From Mariprofundus sp. (GTDB lineage Bacteria; Pseudomonadota; Zetaproteobacteria; Mariprofundales; Mariprofundaceae), in contig JAUZQI010000058.1 in the NCBI GenBank assembly GCA_030951095.1, positions 1 through 10,407 on the forward strand: 10,407 bases of DNA, in the 5' to 3' direction. The notes under the pieces were generated by a model, which saw only the letters and a program-made list of their open reading frames with translations, searched no databases and had not been told where the DNA came from. Made by a program: the position numbers and the translations under genes. Below, piece after piece: positions 7,427 through 10,407 of the stretch (position 1 is the stretch's first letter; each line of letters begins with the position of its first letter).

Positions 7427-9166
7427 TTAAGAAATATCCTGCCTGTTATTTTCAATATAACGTTGCCGGGCCTTATCTTTCAACTGGCTCAGATCAACAA
7501 CAACCAACCCATCCACACAATTGGCGAAATCAGGATCAATATTAAAATCGAGAAAGTGTACACCATCCGGCTTGCAAATTTCCGTGTATTGTTTGTACAG
7601 AGTCGGCACCGAACAGCCCATATGTTTGAGGCTGCCCTTCAAATGCATGAAATCGCGTTTGTAGTCATTGCCGCAAAAGTGCAGCGATAATTCCAGCCGC
7701 TTTTCCTCGGTCAAACGATACGGCATGGATGCCTGCGCCCTGCCCTGTTTATCGCCAAAATACAGACTGTAGAAATAAACCAGCATATCCTTGGCGGCCA
7801 GCGGATAGGTGTCGCTGATGGATACAGGACCGAACAAATAACGAAATTCCGGCTTGCTGCGCAAAAAAGCGCCGATGCCGTACCACAGATAATCCAGACT
7901 GCGCCGCCCCCAATAACGCGGTTGCACAAAACTGCGGCCCAGTTCCAGACCCTGCTCCAGAATTTCATCCATGCCATCGGTGAATTGAAACAGGGTTTGC
8001 GAATAAAGCTGACCATTATCCGGCTTTGTATCGGCGGCGGCCTTGCCAGTAGTTGCGCAAAGGCGATACGCTCCGACTATCTCCAGTTCAGCCTCATCCC
8101 ACAGTACCAGTTGGAAACAATGGCGATCATAGCAATCCACATCGCGGCGGGTACCCGTGCCTTCGCCGGCGGCGCGAAAGGAAATTTCCCTTAAACGCCC
8201 GATTTCACGCATCAGACAGCTATCCGGATGAAACGGGGAGAGATAAATCTGTTTGCCATCCTGCGTTTCGCCCAACAACTGACAGCGCCGAATTTCCTGC
8301 CGCAGCAATTGGCGTGGTTCCGGATGGGCGATAGGCGCGCAGGTTTCATACATCGGGCTTTTGCGATTGCCGATGCGATAAACATGTTTCTGGAACAATT
8401 TCACTCTGGCCCGGAATGGCAATTGCACGCCCTGGTAGCTGTCAAACGGCACGATTTCACCGATGCTGATGGCCACCGAACGTTTGGCCTGTTTATACAT
8501 TTCGCGTACCAACCACATGGTCGATAATGGTTTAACTAACAGCGATAAGGCATAGAAAAACATCGAGTTTCGCCCGTTCACATGCACCGGGAGCACTGGC
8601 GAACGCGTGGCAGTCGCAATGCGCAAAAAACCATTATTCCAGCGCCCGTCGCGGATGCCTGCAGGGCCCAGACGCGAGACTTCGCCAGCCGGAAAAATAA
8701 TAACAACCCCTTCGTTTTCCAGATGGCGATACACGGCGCGAAGCTGATCGCGTGTGTTTTTCCCATCCATATTATCCACCGGCAACAGCAATGATTGCAA
8801 CGGCTCCACGCTGGATAGCAATTGATTGGTCATGGCTTTCACATCGCTACGCACCTGGCTGACCATTTTAAGCAGCACCGCCGCATCGAGTGTGCCGATC
8901 GGGTGATTGGCAATCACCACCACCCGCCCGTGGCTGGGGATGCGTTCGATTTCACGCGCTTGAACGGTGTAACCGAAATCGAAGTATTCCAGCAGTTGAT
9001 CAACAAAATCCATGCCCTTGAGATGCGGATATTGCTGCTGAAATCGTTGTTGCTCGCGCTCATGAAAGAGCAATCTGAGCGCGGCCCTGAGCGACCGTTT
9101 GAGTAAGGGGGATTTCTTTTCAAAATCGGGGAAACGTTGTTCGATCAGTTGATCTACATTCAGCAT
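7427..9166 (-). CDS. Bifunctional acyltransferase, PlsC-type plus GNAT-type (OlsF-like aminolipid synthase candidate)
   Basis: This 579-residue protein fuses two acyltransferase domains. The N-terminal part (about 65-265) is a PlsC-type O-acyltransferase with NHPIGTLD (His88, Asp94) and FPAGEVSR (158-165). The spacing is HX5D, as in the hemolysin-like NHPxGGxDG group, instead of the usual HX4D. The C-terminal part (about 325-460) matches the OlsB-like GNAT fold: RLREISFR, DVDCYDRHCFQLVLWD, GAYRLC and LGRSFVQPRYWGRRSLDYLWYGI. OlsF of Serratia has this domain order and makes ornithine lipids, with the C-terminal half N-acylating ornithine and the N-terminal half O-acylating the product. By analogy this enzyme makes an aminolipid membrane component; the amino acid used cannot be told from the sequence. 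The ATG at 9166 has AGGAGC (9176-9171) upstream. About 120 residues follow the GNAT core and remain unassigned. Confidence 0.9.
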   Translation of the reverse strand: MLNVDQLIEQRFPDFEKKSPLLKRSLRAALRLLFHEREQQRFQQQYPHLKGMDFVDQLLEYFDFGYTVQAREIERIPSHGRVVVIANHPIGTLDAAVLLKMVSQVRSDVKAMTNQLLSSVEPLQSLLLPVDNMDGKNTRDQLRAVYRHLENEGVVIIFPAGEVSRLGPAGIRDGRWNNGFLRIATATRSPVLPVHVNGRNSMFFYALSLLVKPLSTMWLVREMYKQAKRSVAISIGEIVPFDSYQGVQLPFRARVKLFQKHVYRIGNRKSPMYETCAPIAHPEPRQLLRQEIRRCQLLGETQDGKQIYLSPFHPDSCLMREIGRLREISFRAAGEGTGTRRDVDCYDRHCFQLVLWDEAELEIVGAYRLCATTGKAAADTKPDNGQLYSQTLFQFTDGMDEILEQGLELGRSFVQPRYWGRRSLDYLWYGIGAFLRSKPEFRYLFGPVSISDTYPLAAKDMLVYFYSLYFGDKQGRAQASMPYRLTEEKRLELSLHFCGNDYKRDFMHLKGSLKHMGCSVPTLYKQYTEICKPDGVHFLDFNIDPDFANCVDGLVVVDLSQLKDKARQRYIENNRQDIS

Positions 9167-9206
9167 AACAGCTCCTGATACAGGTTAACGCATGCTGATA
9201 CAGAAA

Positions 9207-9248
9207 TGTGACATGATGATTGCACTGGCAAGGCAATTGCATGACACA
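9207..9248. promoter_or_regulatory. Imperfect dyad in the divergent promoter region, operator or hairpin candidate
   Basis: The segment 9207-9223 pairs with 9233-9248: TGTG with CACA, one A:A mismatch, CATG with CATG, a small 3x2 internal loop, then ATTGC with GCAAT around a 9-base loop. It sits in the 193-bp space between the acyltransferase fusion (minus) and the secreted protein gene (plus), where a shared operator could lie. The rest of this space has no gene, and I could not identify a convincing -35/-10 pair in either direction. TATGAAT at 9327-9333 is a weak -10 candidate for the plus-strand gene. Confidence 0.25.
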
Positions 9249-9359
9249 AACCCTCTCTGCCATTCCCATCGGCTAGGCCCGCGAGAGACAAATAACCATG
9301 TAATTTAGCCGAAAATCATCCGACTCTATGAATAGACTTAAGTCCAAGAGGAGAATGTC

Positions 9360-9806
9360 ATGAGCATCTACAAAAAACCGATACTACAACTTACTGCAAC
9401 AAGCATTGCAATTTTGTTATTTCTTGCTTTCCCTCTCATTGCCAGGGCGGCTTCCGGAACCATTGATATGAACTTGACATATGTCGGTGTGGGGATTGGC
9501 TATCATGGTGGCGATGCCACCGTATCCCTCAATGGGAAATCCGCTGCATTCAAGGTCAAGGGCGGTCAGTTTCTGGGAGCGGGCATCTCAAGATTTCATG
9601 CGACCGGCGCAGTAACGGGCGCGAATTCCATGGCCGATATTGAAGGTCGATACAAAATCACCAGAGCATCCATTGCCGTGGTCGCCGGAGCGGTGAAACT
9701 AAGTCTGAAAAATGATAAAGGCGTGACCATGGAGTTGAACGCCACCAATTTAGGCGTTGACCTGTCCGTCGGCATGGGTTTCCTGACGTTCAGCAAAAAC
9801 TATTAG
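9360..9806 (+). CDS. Small secreted, glycine-rich beta protein of unknown function
   Basis: The product has 148 residues. It has a clear Sec signal peptide: a basic start (MSIYKKP), a hydrophobic core at about 10-27, and an ARA-AS cleavage site after about residue 30. The mature part of about 118 residues is rich in Gly, Ala and alternating hydrophobic residues (GVGIGYHGG, VKGGQFLGAGIS, GVDLSVGMGFLTFSK) with no cysteine, which suggests a beta-rich periplasmic or cell-surface protein. From memory the pattern is like that of small proteobacterial exported proteins with a similar repeat of a GTL- or ATVSLNGK-type strand, a VKGG turn, a DIEG strand and a final LGV strand. I cannot name a family. 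AGGAG at 9349-9353, 6 bases before the ATG, fixes the start. It stands alone on this strand and ends 5 bp before the nnrS remnant on the other strand. Confidence 0.8.
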   Translation: MSIYKKPILQLTATSIAILLFLAFPLIARAASGTIDMNLTYVGVGIGYHGGDATVSLNGKSAAFKVKGGQFLGAGISRFHATGAVTGANSMADIEGRYKITRASIAVVAGAVKLSLKNDKGVTMELNATNLGVDLSVGMGFLTFSKNY

Positions 9807-9811
9807 TCGCA

Positions 9812-9997
9812 TCACATAGCTGGCGAAAAAACAGCGGGGCGCGCCATGTGTAAACGAGCTTGCGAAAATGGCAGCGCATAAGGCATGAAATTCAGCAGAT
9901 GCGCCAACCATATGCTAATGGAGAGTACTGCAAAGATCGCACCGCCCATAAAAAATGGGCGCTGAATATCTGCAAAAAACGTGTTCCGAATTTTCAT
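9812..9997 (-). pseudogene. Truncated NnrS-like membrane protein (N-terminal remnant)
   Basis: This 61-codon ORF lies 44 bp downstream of the nirK-like gene on the same strand. Residues 13-37 (QRPFFMGGAIFAVLSISIW, then LAHLLNF) look like the first membrane helix of NnrS, whose homologues carry a near-identical RPFFLGGALFAVLAI start. NnrS is a polytopic haem- and copper-containing protein of about 400 residues linked to tolerance of nitric oxide. After about residue 48 the likeness ends, just before the expected WHxHEM motif, and a TGA follows at 9814-9812. No NnrS-like sequence appears further along in any minus-strand frame; the plus-strand secreted protein gene occupies that space instead. 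I therefore read it as a remnant left by a deletion. A real 61-residue single-helix protein is the alternative. No good ribosome-binding site precedes the ATG; AGGTGAG is about 17 bases away. Confidence 0.5.
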
Positions 9998-10041
9998 GTC
10001 GTTAATGCTTGTTTCTCACCTGCTTTGATCTCAAACCCTGA

Positions 10042-10407
10042 TTACCGAATCAGAATGTTGCCACCCTTGCCGAGCTTGGGATCGGCATTCGGCGTATTGA
10101 TCAATAAACTAATTGCGCCTCGCTGAGCGGCGCTCATGTTGTGATCCATCAGCGCATTAGTGGTATCGCGGTCGGCAGGCAAGACAATATCGAAACTACT
10201 CGCGCCCCCGACTGGCACGCCATAAGTCTGTATACCGTGAAGCACATTGTCCGGATTGCCGTTAATATAGACGCGTTCCCATATGCCTGCCACGGCATGA
10301 AATGCAACCGGCATATTTATATTGGCATTGACAAAAAAGATGCGCACCAGTTCGCCCGGTTTGGCCATCAACGCGCGGGTCGCGTTGCCATCATGAATCG
10401 GATCGTA
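10042..10407 (-). CDS. nirK: Copper-containing nitrite reductase (NirK-like), C-terminal cupredoxin part; 5' end outside the window
   Basis: The 121 visible residues form the second cupredoxin domain of a NirK-type multicopper protein. NirK reduces nitrite to nitric oxide in the periplasm using a type 1 copper for electron entry and a type 2 copper at the active site. Visible motifs are KPGELVRIFFVN, FHAVAGIWERVY (His37 of the visible part, in the position of the catalytic FHVIGEIF histidine), GNP, IQTYGVPVGGAS and MDHNMSAAQRGAISLL. His89 in MDHNM matches the type 2 copper ligand from this domain. The wording is closer to the FHVIG class of NirK than to the Alcaligenes type. The first domain, with the type 1 site and signal peptide, is off the right edge, so other two-domain multicopper proteins are not excluded. 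The stop TGA lies at 10044-10042. Confidence 0.8.
   Translation of the reverse strand, partial: YDPIHDGNATRALMAKPGELVRIFFVNANINMPVAFHAVAGIWERVYINGNPDNVLHGIQTYGVPVGGASSFDIVLPADRDTTNALMDHNMSAAQRGAISLLINTPNADPKLGKGGNILIR

Noticed and set aside
9943..9961. A perfect 7-bp stem with a 5-base A loop (CGCCCAT / ATGGGCG) that looks like a terminator
   Set aside because: It coincides with the RPFFMGG codons of the NnrS-like ORF and has no T-run after it on either strand, so it is best explained by coding sequence.

Overview
The window looks like a proteobacterial chromosome of moderate GC content. A long block on the minus strand carries lepA-lepB-(DUF4845-like)-rnc-era-recO-pdxJ-acpS, a housekeeping order typical of Gamma- and Betaproteobacteria and related lineages. 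Beside it lie an OlsF-type aminolipid acyltransferase and the end of a copper nitrite reductase-like gene. A marine or iron-oxidising lineage such as the Zetaproteobacteria would fit, but this is only an impression: no rRNA or lineage-specific marker is present.

Layout. Bases 1-740 (+) hold the 3' part of an EAL-domain c-di-GMP phosphodiesterase whose start lies outside the window. It converges on acpS with one base between the two stop codons. Bases 742-7362 (-) are the housekeeping block. Read in its own direction it runs lepA, a 222-bp gap containing a 32-bp imperfect inverted repeat, lepB, a small membrane protein, rnc, era, recO, pdxJ and acpS. From lepB onward the genes overlap by 4 bp or are separated by 0-13 bp, so lepB-acpS is almost certainly one operon. 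Upstream of lepA, on the same strand, is a 579-residue fusion of a PlsC-type acyltransferase and a GNAT-type N-acyltransferase (7427-9166). A 193-bp divergent region with a dyad separates it from a small secreted protein on the plus strand (9360-9806). The right end, on the minus strand, has the C-terminal 121 residues of a NirK-like cupredoxin protein, followed by a 61-codon ORF that resembles the start of NnrS and appears truncated.

How the genes work together. LepA (ribosome/translation), Era and RNase III (rRNA maturation) and LepB (secretion) form a translation and export core. RecO (recombination), PdxJ (vitamin B6) and AcpS (acyl-carrier-protein activation) travel with it. The acyltransferase fusion uses acyl-ACP in other organisms, so it has a possible but indirect link to AcpS. 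NirK and NnrS are commonly neighbours in nitrite/NO metabolism.

The points most worth a second look are: an Asn in place of a conserved metal-binding Asp in RNase III; a long RNA stem predicted in the leader of the operon that encodes RNase III; a recO gene with no ordinary start codon where its homologues begin; the OlsF-type fusion; and the decayed nnrS next to nirK. I found no mobile element, CRISPR array, tRNA or rRNA, and no clearly novel multi-gene system.
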